DNA of 64,000 bases, taken from NCBI RefSeq assembly GCF_000025965.1, contig NC_006513.1, positions 2,294,001 through 2,358,000 of the forward strand, written 5' to 3'. Within the stretch, counting starts at the first letter, position 1, and every line of letters starts with the position of its first letter. Below the pieces are notes generated by a model. The model had not been told where the DNA came from and made no database searches. It worked only from the letters and a program-made list of their open reading frames with translations. Both the position numbers and the translations under genes were made by a program. This document shows positions 1-8,471 of the stretch, piece after piece. This DNA is from Aromatoleum aromaticum EbN1 (GTDB lineage: Bacteria; Pseudomonadota; Gammaproteobacteria; Burkholderiales; Rhodocyclaceae).

Positions 1-749
1 GCGATGCAGTCGTGCACGACAGTCCGGCTGCGCTCGCCGCGGCGACCGAGGTCGCGTTCACCGTCGTCACCGCAAGCGCGGACGTCGAGCAGCTCGCGCT
101 CGGCGCGGAAGGCTTGATCCACGGCGCACGGCCCGGCTGGGTGCATGTCGACATGAGCACGATCGCTCCGGCCAGCGCGCGTCGCATCGCGGCAGCTTTA
201 GAGGCGCGCGGCGCAGCGATGCTCGATGCCCCGGTATCCGGCGGCGCGCAGGGGGCACAGGACGCGACGCTCGCGATCATGGTCGGCGGCAGTGCCGACG
301 TGCTCGAACGGCTGAGTCCGCTGCTCGCGTGCCTCGGGCGGACTATTGTGCATGTCGGCGGCAGCGGCGCCGGGCAGGTCGCGAAAGCGTGCAACCAGAT
401 GATCATGGTCGCCGCGATCGAAGCCTGCGCCGAAGCGATGCATCTGGCGAACGCGCACGGCGTCGATGTCGCGGCAGTTCGCAGCGCGCTGCTCGGCGGT
501 TCGGCGGCGTCCCGGGTGCTGGAAGTGATGGGCGAGCGGATGGTGCGGCGAGACTTCGCCGCCGGCATCGAATCGCGGCTGCATCACAAGGATTTCGGCA
601 TCCTCATGGGCGAAGCGGCAAGGCTCGGTGCGCCGCTGCCGATCGCTGCGCAGGTGTGGCAGCAGTTGAACGCGCTGATGGCGGGCGGTGGCGCGCGGGA
701 CGACACGTCCGCGCTCCTGCGGGTGCTCGAAGCGACCTCGCGAGCGTGA
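1..749 (+). CDS. 3-hydroxyisobutyrate dehydrogenase-family NAD(P)-dependent oxidoreductase (5' part missing)
   Basis: This beta-hydroxyacid dehydrogenase enters the window already in frame, so the N-terminal Rossmann glycine motif lies outside. Numbering from the GTG at 12, the substrate motif DAPVSGG is near residue 72 and the catalytic-lysine stretch GAGQVAKACNQ is near 117-127, followed by the all-helical C-terminal domain. The family reduces tartronate semialdehyde or oxidises 3-hydroxyisobutyrate or L-threonate with NAD(P). The DAPVSGG and KACNQ signatures fit GarR/LtnD-type enzymes, but the substrate cannot be fixed. It converges on a class II aldolase gene. Family assignment is firm; the exact enzyme is not. 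Confidence 0.85.
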   Translation, partial: DAVVHDSPAALAAATEVAFTVVTASADVEQLALGAEGLIHGARPGWVHVDMSTIAPASARRIAAALEARGAAMLDAPVSGGAQGAQDATLAIMVGGSADVLERLSPLLACLGRTIVHVGGSGAGQVAKACNQMIMVAAIEACAEAMHLANAHGVDVAAVRSALLGGSAASRVLEVMGERMVRRDFAAGIESRLHHKDFGILMGEAARLGAPLPIAAQVWQQLNALMAGGGARDDTSALLRVLEATSRA

Positions 750-767
750 CGTGAGGGTGACGGCGAC

Positions 768-875
768 TTCGGCGCAGCGACCGTAGATACAAGGGCGGAT
801 GGGCCGCAGGCGTTATCCGCCGTGCCCGTGCCCGCGCCCGTTGGCGGAAGGCGCTGCGCTTTTGGCTGCGCCGAA
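768..875. repeat. Nested inverted repeats between convergent genes
   Basis: An 11-bp perfect inverted repeat (TTCGGCGCAGC at 768-778, GCTGCGCCGAA at 865-875) encloses a 7-bp stem (GGCGGAT at 794-800, ATCCGCC at 815-821). It lies between convergent stop codons, so it may act as a bidirectional transcription barrier or be an intergenic repeat. No T-tract follows on either strand, so it is not a classical intrinsic terminator. Confidence 0.5.
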
Positions 876-890
876 ACTTCGTTTCCCGCC

Positions 891-1565
891 CTACGGCTGC
901 TGTTCCGCGGGCCTGCCGTACCAGCGGAAGCGCTCGACGACTTCTTGCATCTCTTCGTTCGACAGCAGCACCGGTTCGCCGAGCTGCCGCGTGCGCCAGT
1001 ATTGCTCGCACAGGCTCTCGAACTCGAGCGCGAGCGCGAGCGCGTTGGCGAGGTTGCGGCCGAACACGAGCATGCCGTGGTTCGCCATCAGGCACGCGCT
1101 GCGTCCTTCCATCGCCACCGAGATGTTGTCCGACAGCGCCTGCGTGCCGAACGTCGCATACGCGGCGCAGCGCACGGTAGGGCCGCCGAAGCGCGCGATC
1201 ATGTAGTGGAACGGCGGGATCTCGAGCCGCTGGCACGCCAGCGCGGTCGCGAACGGCGCGTGTGCGTGGATGATCGCGCCGGCTTCAGGTCGCAGCGCGT
1301 AGAGGTCATGGTGCAGCCGCCATTCGCTCGACGGCGCGAGCCGCCCGGTCGGCGTGCCGTCGGCGGCCCCGGCCACCATGGCGACCATGTCGTCGGCACC
1401 GCATGATTCGGGCGCAAGCCCGCTCGGCGTGATCAGCATGCCGCCGCGCGTGCGCACGCTCGCATTGCCCGAGCTGCCGGTGTTCAGGCGCGCCGCACTC
1501 GTCGCCAGCGCGGTCGCGAGGAGCTCGGCGCGCAGGTCCGCGCCCTGGGTGTCCGGCGGGCTCAT
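891..1565 (-). CDS. Class II aldolase/adducin-family protein, probable 5-(methylthio)ribulose-1-phosphate aldolase (Ald2-like)
   Basis: A 224-residue class II (zinc) aldolase. Visible family features are GSSGNASVR near residue 31 (phosphate binding), LITPSG, the catalytic Glu in SSEWRLHH, and the metal ligands in HAHAPFA and ANHGML. The ATG at 1565 overlaps the mtnA stop in an ATGA tetranucleotide, so the two are translationally coupled. In the oxygen-independent DHAP shunt described in Rhodospirillum rubrum and some E. coli, an FucA-like aldolase encoded with mtnA splits methylthioribulose-1-phosphate to DHAP and methylthioacetaldehyde. MtnB dehydratase belongs to the same superfamily and is the main alternative. 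Fold is certain; substrate is inferred from the neighbour. Confidence 0.8.
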   Translation of the reverse strand: MSPPDTQGADLRAELLATALATSAARLNTGSSGNASVRTRGGMLITPSGLAPESCGADDMVAMVAGAADGTPTGRLAPSSEWRLHHDLYALRPEAGAIIHAHAPFATALACQRLEIPPFHYMIARFGGPTVRCAAYATFGTQALSDNISVAMEGRSACLMANHGMLVFGRNLANALALALEFESLCEQYWRTRQLGEPVLLSNEEMQEVVERFRWYGRPAEQQP

Positions 1566-2641
1566 GGTGCCTCCGGGAACAGGTCGCGCAGCCGGCCCGG
1601 GTGGCTCGCTCCACGCTCGGTGATGATGCTCGTGATCAGGCGGGCAGGCGTCACGTCGAACGCCGGGTTCGCGGCGCCGGTGGTGTCCGGCACGAGCGCG
1701 ACGTTCTGCACGCTGCCGTCGGCGGCAACGCCCTGCACGCTGCGCACTTCGGCCGGGCCCCGGTCTTCGATCGGGATCGCGGTGCCGTCCGGGCAGGCGA
1801 AGTCGATCGTCGACAGCGGCGCGGCGATGTGGAACGGCACGCCGTGTTCGCGCGCTGCGAGCGCTTTCAGGTACGTCCCGACCTTGTTCGCCGAGTCGCC
1901 GTTCGCCGCGACGCGGTCGGCGCCGGTGATCACGAGGTCGACTTCGCCGCGCGCGAGCAGAATTCCTGCGGCGTTGTCCGCGATCACGCTGTGCGGCACG
2001 CCCGCCTCGCGCAGTTCCCACGCGGTCAGCAGCCCCTGGTTGCGCGGGCGCGTTTCGCTGACCCACACATGCACGGCGATGCCAAGAGCATGGGCCGCGT
2101 AGACCGGCGCGAGCGCGGTGCCGGCGCCGCAGGTCGCGAGCCAGCCGGCGTTGCAGTGGGTCATGACGCGCACAAGCCCGTTGCGCCGCGCGACGACGGC
2201 TTCGAGCAGCGCGACGCCGTGGGCGCCGATCGCGGCACAGGTCTCGGCGTCGCCGGCGCGGATCGTCTCGGCTTCGGCCCACGCCGCGTCGAGCCGCGCC
2301 GAAGCGGGCAGCGGGCGCAGCCGCGCCTCCATGCGCCCGAGCGCCCAGTGCAGGTTGACGGCGGTCGGGCGCGTCGCGGCGAGCGTCTTCAGCGCGATGT
2401 CGAGCTGCGCGTCGCTCGTGTCGCTGCCCAGCGCGATCGCGACGCCGAACGCCGCAGTCGCGCCGATCAGCGGCGCGCCGCGCACTTCCATCGACTGAAT
2501 CGCGGTGGCGACCGCGGCGAGCGTGGCCAACCGGCGCTGTTCGGTGCGAAACGGCAGCCGCGTCTGGTCGAGGACCACGATCGCGTCACCGTCGCGAGCC
2601 AGCGTCGGCACGGGTTGAGTGAAAATCGGATGGGTAGGCAT
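1562..2641 (-). CDS. mtnA: S-methyl-5-thioribose-1-phosphate isomerase
   Basis: A 359-residue eIF2B-related isomerase converting methylthioribose-1-phosphate to methylthioribulose-1-phosphate in methylthioadenosine salvage. Diagnostic stretches are MEVRGAPLIG, MTHCNAGWLAT with the catalytic cysteine, the catalytic aspartate in VDLVITGADRVAANGD, and NKVGTYLKAL. The ATG at 2641 matches the usual N-terminus; an in-frame ATG nine bases upstream (2650) is possible. It overlaps the downstream aldolase by 4 bp. No mtnK, mtnP, mtnC or mtnD is visible nearby, which fits a truncated shunt rather than the full oxygen-dependent Met salvage pathway. Confidence 0.96.
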   Translation of the reverse strand: MPTHPIFTQPVPTLARDGDAIVVLDQTRLPFRTEQRRLATLAAVATAIQSMEVRGAPLIGATAAFGVAIALGSDTSDAQLDIALKTLAATRPTAVNLHWALGRMEARLRPLPASARLDAAWAEAETIRAGDAETCAAIGAHGVALLEAVVARRNGLVRVMTHCNAGWLATCGAGTALAPVYAAHALGIAVHVWVSETRPRNQGLLTAWELREAGVPHSVIADNAAGILLARGEVDLVITGADRVAANGDSANKVGTYLKALAAREHGVPFHIAAPLSTIDFACPDGTAIPIEDRGPAEVRSVQGVAADGSVQNVALVPDTTGAANPAFDVTPARLITSIITERGASHPGRLRDLFPEAP

Positions 2642-2777
2642 GAGGCGCATTTTAACGCTTCGCGACGGCAGCGCCGTGCACGGGCTGCCGCGTTGACCCG
2701 GTATTGGGCCCCTCATTGGTCGTTCTCGCGCCATCTGCCAGAATGCGGCGGTCCAGTTCTCGCGCGCGCCGCCTGCC

Positions 2778-3935
2778 ATGCCCACTTTCCCCGCCCGCAT
2801 CGACTCCCGCCTGCCGCAGGTCGGCACGACGATCTTCACGGTGATGTCCCGTCTCGCGCAGGAATGCGGCGCGATCAACCTGTCGCAGGGCTTCCCCGAC
2901 TTCAACGCCGACGACGTGCTGTTCGAGCGCGTCGCGCACTGGATGCGGGCCGGATTCAACCAGTACGCGCCGCTTGCGGGCGTGGCGCCGCTGCGGGAAG
3001 CGATCGCGCACAAGGTCGCGGCACTGTATGGCACTGCGTACGATGCCGAAACCGAGATCACGGTCACTGCGGGGGCGACGCAGGCGCTTTTCACCGCGGT
3101 CGCGGCGCTCGTGCATCCGGGTGACGAAGTCATCGTGTTCGAGCCGGTGTACGACTCGTACGCGCCGGCGATCGAACTGCAGGGCGGACGCGTCGTGCGG
3201 CTGCAGCTGGCCGCCCCGGACTACCGGCCCGACTGGGACGCGGTCGCGGCCGCGATCACGCCACGCACGCGCATGATCATGATCAACAGCCCGCACAACC
3301 CGACCGCGACGGTGTGGTCGGCCGACGACCTGGCGCACCTTGCGGCGCTGACGCGCGGCACCGGCATCGTCATCGTGTCCGACGAAGTCTATGAGCACAT
3401 CGTCTTCGACGGCACGCGGCACGAGAGTTGCGCGCGCGACGCCGAACTCGCGGCGCGCAGCGTCATCGTGTCCAGCTTCGGCAAGACGTATCACATCACC
3501 GGCTGGAAAGTCGGCTACGTCGTCGCGCCGCGCGAGCTGATGGCCGAGTTCCGCAAGGTGCACCAGTTCAACGTGTTCACGGTCAACACGCCGGTGCAGC
3601 TCGCGCTCGCCGATTACATGGCGGACGCGTCGCGACACGAAGGGCTCGCCGCGTTCTACCAGGCCAAGCGCGATTTCTTCCGCACCGCGCTCGGCGGCTC
3701 GCGCTTCGAACTGCTGCCGTCGGCCGGCACGTATTTCCAGCTCGCCCGTTATCGCGCGATCTGCGACGAGCCCGACACCGCTTTCGTCGAACGCCTGACG
3801 CGCGACAGCGGCGTCGCCGCGATTCCGGTCTCCGCGTTCTTCGCCGACGGTCGCGACGAGCGCGTGATCCGCTTCTGTTTCGCCAAGAACGAGGCGACGC
3901 TCGCCGCAGCCTGCGAGCGGCTGTGCCGGGTGTAG
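2778..3935 (+). CDS. ybdL: PLP-dependent methionine aminotransferase, YbdL type
   Basis: A 385-residue class I/II fold-type I aminotransferase. It has NLSQGFPDF near residue 37, the NPTATVW substrate/PLP loop (SPHNPTA), SDEVYEH with the cofactor Asp, and SSFGKTYHITGWKVGY containing the Schiff-base lysine near residue 236. The KVHQFNVFTVNTPVQ stretch is typical of E. coli YbdL, which prefers methionine and aromatic amino acids and can transaminate 4-methylthio-2-oxobutyrate. It is divergent from mtnA across 136 bp that must hold both promoters. Placement beside a methylthioadenosine salvage gene supports a sulfur-amino-acid role, by inference. Confidence 0.9.
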   Translation: MPTFPARIDSRLPQVGTTIFTVMSRLAQECGAINLSQGFPDFNADDVLFERVAHWMRAGFNQYAPLAGVAPLREAIAHKVAALYGTAYDAETEITVTAGATQALFTAVAALVHPGDEVIVFEPVYDSYAPAIELQGGRVVRLQLAAPDYRPDWDAVAAAITPRTRMIMINSPHNPTATVWSADDLAHLAALTRGTGIVIVSDEVYEHIVFDGTRHESCARDAELAARSVIVSSFGKTYHITGWKVGYVVAPRELMAEFRKVHQFNVFTVNTPVQLALADYMADASRHEGLAAFYQAKRDFFRTALGGSRFELLPSAGTYFQLARYRAICDEPDTAFVERLTRDSGVAAIPVSAFFADGRDERVIRFCFAKNEATLAAACERLCRV

Positions 3936-3985
3936 CGCGGGCTGCGTGCTAAACTCGCCGCGCTTCGTTCCTGATAGATCCGCTC

Positions 3986-4231
3986 GTGCGAAACCTGCTC
4001 ATCTTCATTCTCGTCCTCGTCGTCATCTGGTGGGTGCGCCGCGCGTTGAGCAAGCCCCGTGGAGGCGATGCGCGTGCGGGCGGCGGCCGGCGGGGCGGAC
4101 CGAAGAACGCGCCCGAACCGATGCTCGCGTGCGACCAGTGCGGCGTGCATGTGCCGGAGAGCGAAGGCGTGCACGACGACAACGGGTTTTTCTGCTGCGA
4201 GGAACACCGGCGCCTCGGCGTGCGGCGCTGA
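3986..4231 (+). CDS. PP0621-type small membrane-anchored Cys-rich protein
   Basis: An 81-residue protein starting with GTG. It has one N-terminal membrane segment (LLIFILVLVVIWWV), a basic Gly/Arg-rich linker, and a C-terminal metal-binding-looking module with CDQCG, a conserved-type GVHDDNGFFCCEEHRR and several His residues. Proteins of this type are commonly found directly upstream of pilS in betaproteobacteria, as here, with only 6 bp between the genes. Its function is not established. A zinc-ribbon or YHS-like metal site at the cytoplasmic membrane is the most that can be inferred. Confidence 0.85.
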   Translation: MRNLLIFILVLVVIWWVRRALSKPRGGDARAGGGRRGGPKNAPEPMLACDQCGVHVPESEGVHDDNGFFCCEEHRRLGVRR

Positions 4232-4237
4232 CGGCGC

Positions 4238-5815
4238 GTGCGCCCGATGGCTGTGGCGGCATTCCCCGATCCGGACCTGGACCCGTCGCGCTGGGTTCCG
4301 CTGCGCTACCTGAACTTTTTCCGGCTCGTCATCGCCGGGCTGTTCCTCGTCGCCGGCAGCGAGCTGCAGCTCGGTCATGAAGCGCCGAAAGTCCTCGTCG
4401 CGGTCGCGTTCGCCTATATCGCCGCCGTCCTGACGCTGGGGTTCCCGGACGCTGCGCGGCGCATCGGCCTCGATCGGCTGATCATGCTGCAGGTCGTCAT
4501 CGACATCGCCGTGCTCGCGACGATCATGTGGGCGAGCGGCGGCTACCGCAGCGGCATCCCGGTGCTGATGATGGTGATCCTCGCCGGCGCCGGGCTGGTC
4601 GCGCAGGGGCGCGCGGTGCTGTTCTTTGCGTCGCTCGCGACCGTCGTCGTGCTCGCCGAGAACAGCTGGCGGTTTTTCAGCGGACGCTCCTCGGCGGATT
4701 TCCTGCAGGTCGGTTTCGTCTGCATCGGCTTCTTCGGCATCGCGATCGTCGCGCGCCTGCTCGCGCTGCGCGCGAAAGCCAACGAGTCGCTCGCGACGCT
4801 GCGCGGCGTAGCGCTGGCGAAGCAGCAGGCCGTCAATGAACGCATCATCCGCGACATGCAGGACGGCGTATTGGTGCTCGGCGCCGACGGCCGGGTGCGC
4901 CAGGCCAACCCGAGCGCCGCGCTGCTGCTCGGCGTCGATTCGCTCGAAGGCCGGCTGCTCGCCGAACTCGACGAGAGCTTTTCCGATTTCCGCGTCCGCT
5001 GCGCGAGCGCAGACGGCGCGCTGCAGCGGATGCGCGCGTCCGGCAAGTTGCTGCGCTGCCGCGCCGTCGGCGCCGGGGAAGATGGCGAAGGCGGCGGAGG
5101 CGAAGGCGCCACGCTGGTCTATCTGACCGATTTCGAAGAGATCCTGCAGCGCATGCAGCAGATGAAGCTCGCCGCGCTGGGGCGCCTGACGGCGAGCATG
5201 GCGCACGAGATCCGCAACCCGCTGTCCGCGGTGATGCAGGCGGCCGAGCTGCTGACCGAGGAAAAGCGCGCCGACGTCCAGGTCCGGCTGGTGCGCATCA
5301 TCAACGACAATGCGCGACGCATCGAGCGCATGGTGCGCGACGTGCTGGCGCTCGGCCGGCGCGAGGAAGCGCTGCCCGAGGCGCTCATCCTCGCGCCTTT
5401 CGTCGCCTCGCTGATCGAGGAATCGACACTCGGCGGCGCGGCGGGACGGGACGTTTTCCGCGTCGAAATCCCGGCGCGCGCGACGCTCGGCATCGACCGC
5501 GCGCATCTGCACCAGATCCTCGACAACCTCGTCGCGAACGCGCGGCGCTATTGCTCCGGCAAGCCCGGCTCGGTACGCGTGTTCGCTGTCGATGCGGGCG
5601 GGCGCACGGCGCTCCACGTGCTCGACGACGGGCCCGGTATCGACGCCGCCGAGCGGCTGCGCGTCTTCGAACCTTTCTTCACGACCCATCCGAAAGGCAC
5701 CGGCCTCGGGCTTTATATCGCGCGCGAACTCGCCGAAGCGAACGGCGCGACGCTCGAGCTCGCGGACAACGCCCCCGGCGCCCACTTCGTGCTCACTGGA
5801 CGTACCCAGCCATGA
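4238..5815 (+). CDS. pilS: Sensor histidine kinase of the type IV pilus two-component system
   Basis: A 525-residue kinase starting at GTG 4238 (ATG at 4247 is an alternative). The first ~190 residues form about six membrane segments. A PAS-like domain follows (IIRDMQDGVLVLGADGRVRQANPSA begins near 205), then HisKA with the phospho-acceptor in ASMAHEIRNPLSAV, and HATPase with the N box NLVANARRY, DDGPGID and the G2 motif GTGLGLYIARELAE. PilS senses pilin level in the inner membrane and phosphorylates PilR. The stop overlaps the pilR start as ATGA, so the pair is one operon. Confidence 0.95.
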   Translation: MRPMAVAAFPDPDLDPSRWVPLRYLNFFRLVIAGLFLVAGSELQLGHEAPKVLVAVAFAYIAAVLTLGFPDAARRIGLDRLIMLQVVIDIAVLATIMWASGGYRSGIPVLMMVILAGAGLVAQGRAVLFFASLATVVVLAENSWRFFSGRSSADFLQVGFVCIGFFGIAIVARLLALRAKANESLATLRGVALAKQQAVNERIIRDMQDGVLVLGADGRVRQANPSAALLLGVDSLEGRLLAELDESFSDFRVRCASADGALQRMRASGKLLRCRAVGAGEDGEGGGGEGATLVYLTDFEEILQRMQQMKLAALGRLTASMAHEIRNPLSAVMQAAELLTEEKRADVQVRLVRIINDNARRIERMVRDVLALGRREEALPEALILAPFVASLIEESTLGGAAGRDVFRVEIPARATLGIDRAHLHQILDNLVANARRYCSGKPGSVRVFAVDAGGRTALHVLDDGPGIDAAERLRVFEPFFTTHPKGTGLGLYIARELAEANGATLELADNAPGAHFVLTGRTQP

Positions 5816-7182
5816 ACCACCCCGAACGACGCCAACGCCCCCGCATCGACGTCCTCGTCGTCGACGACGAGGAAGACATCCGCGAAGTGCTCGAGCTGTC
5901 GCTGATGCGCATGGGCCTCGGATGCGACACTGTCGGCACGATCGCCGATGCGTGCCGGCTGCTCGGCGACCGGGCTTATCGGCTGTGCCTCACGGACATG
6001 CGCCTGCCCGATGGCGACGGCATCGAGCTCGTTGCCCACATCCAGACCCAGCAGCCAGGCCTGCCGGTCGCGGTCGTCACCGCCTACGGCAGCATCGAAA
6101 CCGCGATCCGCGCGCTCAAGGCCGGCGCTTTCGACTTCGTCACGAAGCCTGTTGAGCTGAAGGCGCTGCGCGAACTCGTCAGTCACGCTCTCCGGCTTGC
6201 GCAGCCGGCCAGGGTCGCCCCTGCCGTCGCGAGCGGCCGCAGCCTGATCGGGTGCTCCGCGGCGCTCGCGCAGTTGCGCGTGCAGGTCGAAAAGCTCGCG
6301 CGCAACCAGGCGCCGGTGTTTATCCACGGGGAATCCGGCACTGGCAAGGAAGTCACCGCGCGCCTGATCCACGAGCTCGGCCCGCGCGCCGCCGGCCCGT
6401 TCGTGCCGGTCAACTGCGGCGCGATCTCGCCGGAGCTGATGGAAAGCGAGTTCTTCGGCCACCGCAAAGGCAGCTTCACCGGCGCGGTGTCGGACAAGGA
6501 TGGCCTGTTCCAGGCGGCGCGCGGCGGCACGCTGTTTCTCGACGAAGTAGCCGACCTGCCGCTGGCGATGCAGGTGAAGCTGCTGCGCGCGATCCAGGAA
6601 CGCGCAGTGCGCCCGGTCGGCGCGCACGCCGAGGAGTCGGTCGATGTGCGCATCCTGTCGGCGTCGCACCGCGACCTCGCGCAGCTCGTCGCTGCAGGCA
6701 AGTTTCGCCAGGACCTGTACTTCCGCATCAACGTCATCACGCTGCGTGTGCCGCCGCTGCGCGAACGCCCCGAAGACATCCCGGAGCTTGCCGCGCACAT
6801 CCTCGCCCGGCTCGCCGAGCGCGAAGGCGGTGCGCCTCGTCGCCTGAGCGCAGGCGCCGCAGCCGAACTCCAGCAGCACGCTTTTCCGGGCAACGTGCGC
6901 GAGCTCGAAAATCTTCTCGAACGCGCGTGCGCGCTGTGCGACGGCGACGAGATCGGCGTCGACGACGTCAGGCTGTACCCGACGACAGGCATCGGCGAGC
7001 CGCTGCGCTTCGACTTCGGCGATCACTCCGACGACGAGCGCGACGGCGACGGCGACGACGAGCGCCTGCGCGTGCTGCGCATGCTCGACGACACCCGTTG
7101 GAACCGTTCTGAAGCCGCGCGCCGGCTCGGCATGACGCTGCGCCAGCTGCGCTACCGGCTGCAGAAGTGGGGGATGGAGTAA
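5812..7182 (+). CDS. pilR: Sigma54-dependent response regulator of type IV pilin transcription
   Basis: A 456-residue NtrC-type activator. The receiver domain (about 12-125) has acidic pocket residues in VVDDEED, the phospho-acceptor D62 in LTDMRLPDGDG and K in TKPVE. The AAA+ domain (about 150-385) has Walker A GESGTGKE, the sigma54 loop as GSFTGA (the variant known in PilR proteins rather than GAFTGA), and Walker B GGTLFLDE. A C-terminal Fis-type helix-turn-helix (NRSEAARRLGMTLRQLRYRL) binds DNA. A textbook sigma54 promoter sits in front of a pilin gene only 2 kb away (9356-9371), making that gene the obvious target. Confidence 0.96.
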   Translation: MNHPERRQRPRIDVLVVDDEEDIREVLELSLMRMGLGCDTVGTIADACRLLGDRAYRLCLTDMRLPDGDGIELVAHIQTQQPGLPVAVVTAYGSIETAIRALKAGAFDFVTKPVELKALRELVSHALRLAQPARVAPAVASGRSLIGCSAALAQLRVQVEKLARNQAPVFIHGESGTGKEVTARLIHELGPRAAGPFVPVNCGAISPELMESEFFGHRKGSFTGAVSDKDGLFQAARGGTLFLDEVADLPLAMQVKLLRAIQERAVRPVGAHAEESVDVRILSASHRDLAQLVAAGKFRQDLYFRINVITLRVPPLRERPEDIPELAAHILARLAEREGGAPRRLSAGAAAELQQHAFPGNVRELENLLERACALCDGDEIGVDDVRLYPTTGIGEPLRFDFGDHSDDERDGDGDDERLRVLRMLDDTRWNRSEAARRLGMTLRQLRYRLQKWGME

Positions 7183-7268
7183 CGGAAAACGGGCGTACGG
7201 AACACGTATGGAACGGATTCGCCGGCGCCGGATCACACCCCACGTCCAGGCAACGACAGGGGGATTCC

Positions 7269-8078
7269 ATGAACGCATCGAAAAGCTGGGGACTTGCCGC
7301 AGTGGTCGCGCTGGCCGCCGTGGCCGGATATTTCGCCCTGCGGGGAACGGCTCCGCAGCCCGATCCGCAGGTCGGGGTCGAAGAGCCGTCCGCGCCCGCA
7401 CCGATCACCGCCGAGCCGTCGGTCCAATACCCGATCGAAGCTGTCATCGACCCCGCCGCCGAAGTGCCCGATGCCGGGCCGCTGCCGGCGCTGGACGAAA
7501 GCGATGCCGTCGTCAGCGCCTCGCTCGACGCACTTCTCGCCGCAGGCGCCCGACCGGACCTGCTGCTGCTTCAGGACGTCATCCGCCGCGTCGTCGTCAC
7601 CGTCGATAACCTGCCCCGCGAGCGCTTCGCGCGGCGCCTGTCGCCGGTCAAATCCGTCGAAGGCAGACTGCTCGTCAGCGGCGACGGCGACGATCGGGTG
7701 ATCAGTGAAGACAACCGGGCACGCTACGCCCCGTATGTCTCGCTCGTCGAAGCCGTCGACATCCGCTATCTCACGGCGCTCTACGCGCGCTTCTATCCGC
7801 TTTTCCAGCAGGCGTACCAGGAACTCGGCTATCCGCAGGGGTACTTCAACGACCGCCTCGTCGCAGTCCTCGACCACCTGCTCGCGACGCCCGAACCCGC
7901 CGGGCCGCTGCGCGTCGTCCAGCCGAAAGTCCTCTACCAGTTTGCCGACCCCGAACTCGAACGGCTGTCGGCCGGGCAGAAGATCCTGGTGCGCATGGGG
8001 CCGGACAATGCGGCGCGGGTCAAGGCGCGGCTGCGGGAATTGCGGCGGCGGGTTGCGGGGGGAGTGAGTGCGCCGTGA
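7269..8078 (+). CDS. DUF3014 domain-containing membrane-anchored protein
   Basis: A 269-residue protein with an N-terminal uncleaved-looking anchor (WGLAAVVALAAVAGYFAL), a Pro-rich linker to about residue 75 and a globular C-terminal DUF3014 domain (VDNLPRERFARRL, YVSLVEAVD, YPLFQQAYQELGYP, NDRLVAVLDHLLATP). ATG 7269 is preceded by the G-rich ribosome-binding site AGGGGG. Function is unknown; it is likely periplasmic and membrane-tethered. It follows pilR by 86 bp in the same direction, so co-transcription is possible but not required. Confidence 0.85.
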   Translation: MNASKSWGLAAVVALAAVAGYFALRGTAPQPDPQVGVEEPSAPAPITAEPSVQYPIEAVIDPAAEVPDAGPLPALDESDAVVSASLDALLAAGARPDLLLLQDVIRRVVVTVDNLPRERFARRLSPVKSVEGRLLVSGDGDDRVISEDNRARYAPYVSLVEAVDIRYLTALYARFYPLFQQAYQELGYPQGYFNDRLVAVLDHLLATPEPAGPLRVVQPKVLYQFADPELERLSAGQKILVRMGPDNAARVKARLRELRRRVAGGVSAP

Positions 8079-8084
8079 AGTTCG

Positions 8085-8471
8085 TTACCAGAGCGTCGCA
8101 GTGCCGAACAAGGCGAAAGCCGGGTCGCAGGTTATCAGCGGCACGGACTCCAACTCGCTCTGTGCCGCGAGCATCCGGTCGAACGGGTCGCGGTGTTCGA
8201 CCGGGTAACTGCCCGCCTTGAGGGCGTGAAAATGACACACGGGTAGATGCTGGAATCCGTCGGCCGCAACCAGTTCGTCGAAACGGCGGACCGCGTCGGC
8301 CGCTTCGTTCAACTTGCCGAGGCGATGTTTGGTAGCGATTTCCCATGCGCTCGCTGCGCTGACGAGGACCGCGTTCGCGTCGTCCGCGATCGCCTCGCGT
8401 GCAATCGGCGACAGTCGCGGGTCGTCGGTGAACCACCACAGCAGAGCGTGGGTATCGAGCAGATATCTCAT
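8085..8471 (-). CDS. PIN-domain toxin, VapC family
   Basis: A 128-residue PIN ribonuclease. The acidic metal-binding set is visible: D in LLDTHALLWW, E in SAASAWEIATK, D in HRDPFDRMLAAQ and D in TCDPAFALF. VapC toxins cleave specific RNAs (initiator tRNA or the sarcin-ricin loop in known cases) unless bound by antitoxin. The ATG at 8471 overlaps the upstream antitoxin stop by ATGA, which favours it over the GTG at 8483. Its tail converges on DUF3014 only 6 bp away, so there is no room for a terminator. Confidence 0.92.
   Translation of the reverse strand: MRYLLDTHALLWWFTDDPRLSPIAREAIADDANAVLVSAASAWEIATKHRLGKLNEAADAVRRFDELVAADGFQHLPVCHFHALKAGSYPVEHRDPFDRMLAAQSELESVPLITCDPAFALFGTATLW

Noticed and set aside
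2642-3133. Longer N-terminus of mtnA
   Set aside because: The extension overlaps ybdL on the other strand and has no family similarity; MtnA starts normally at 2641.
6470-6490. GSFTGA instead of GAFTGA in PilR as a defect
   Set aside because: GSFTGA is the form known in functional PilR proteins, so it is not an anomaly.
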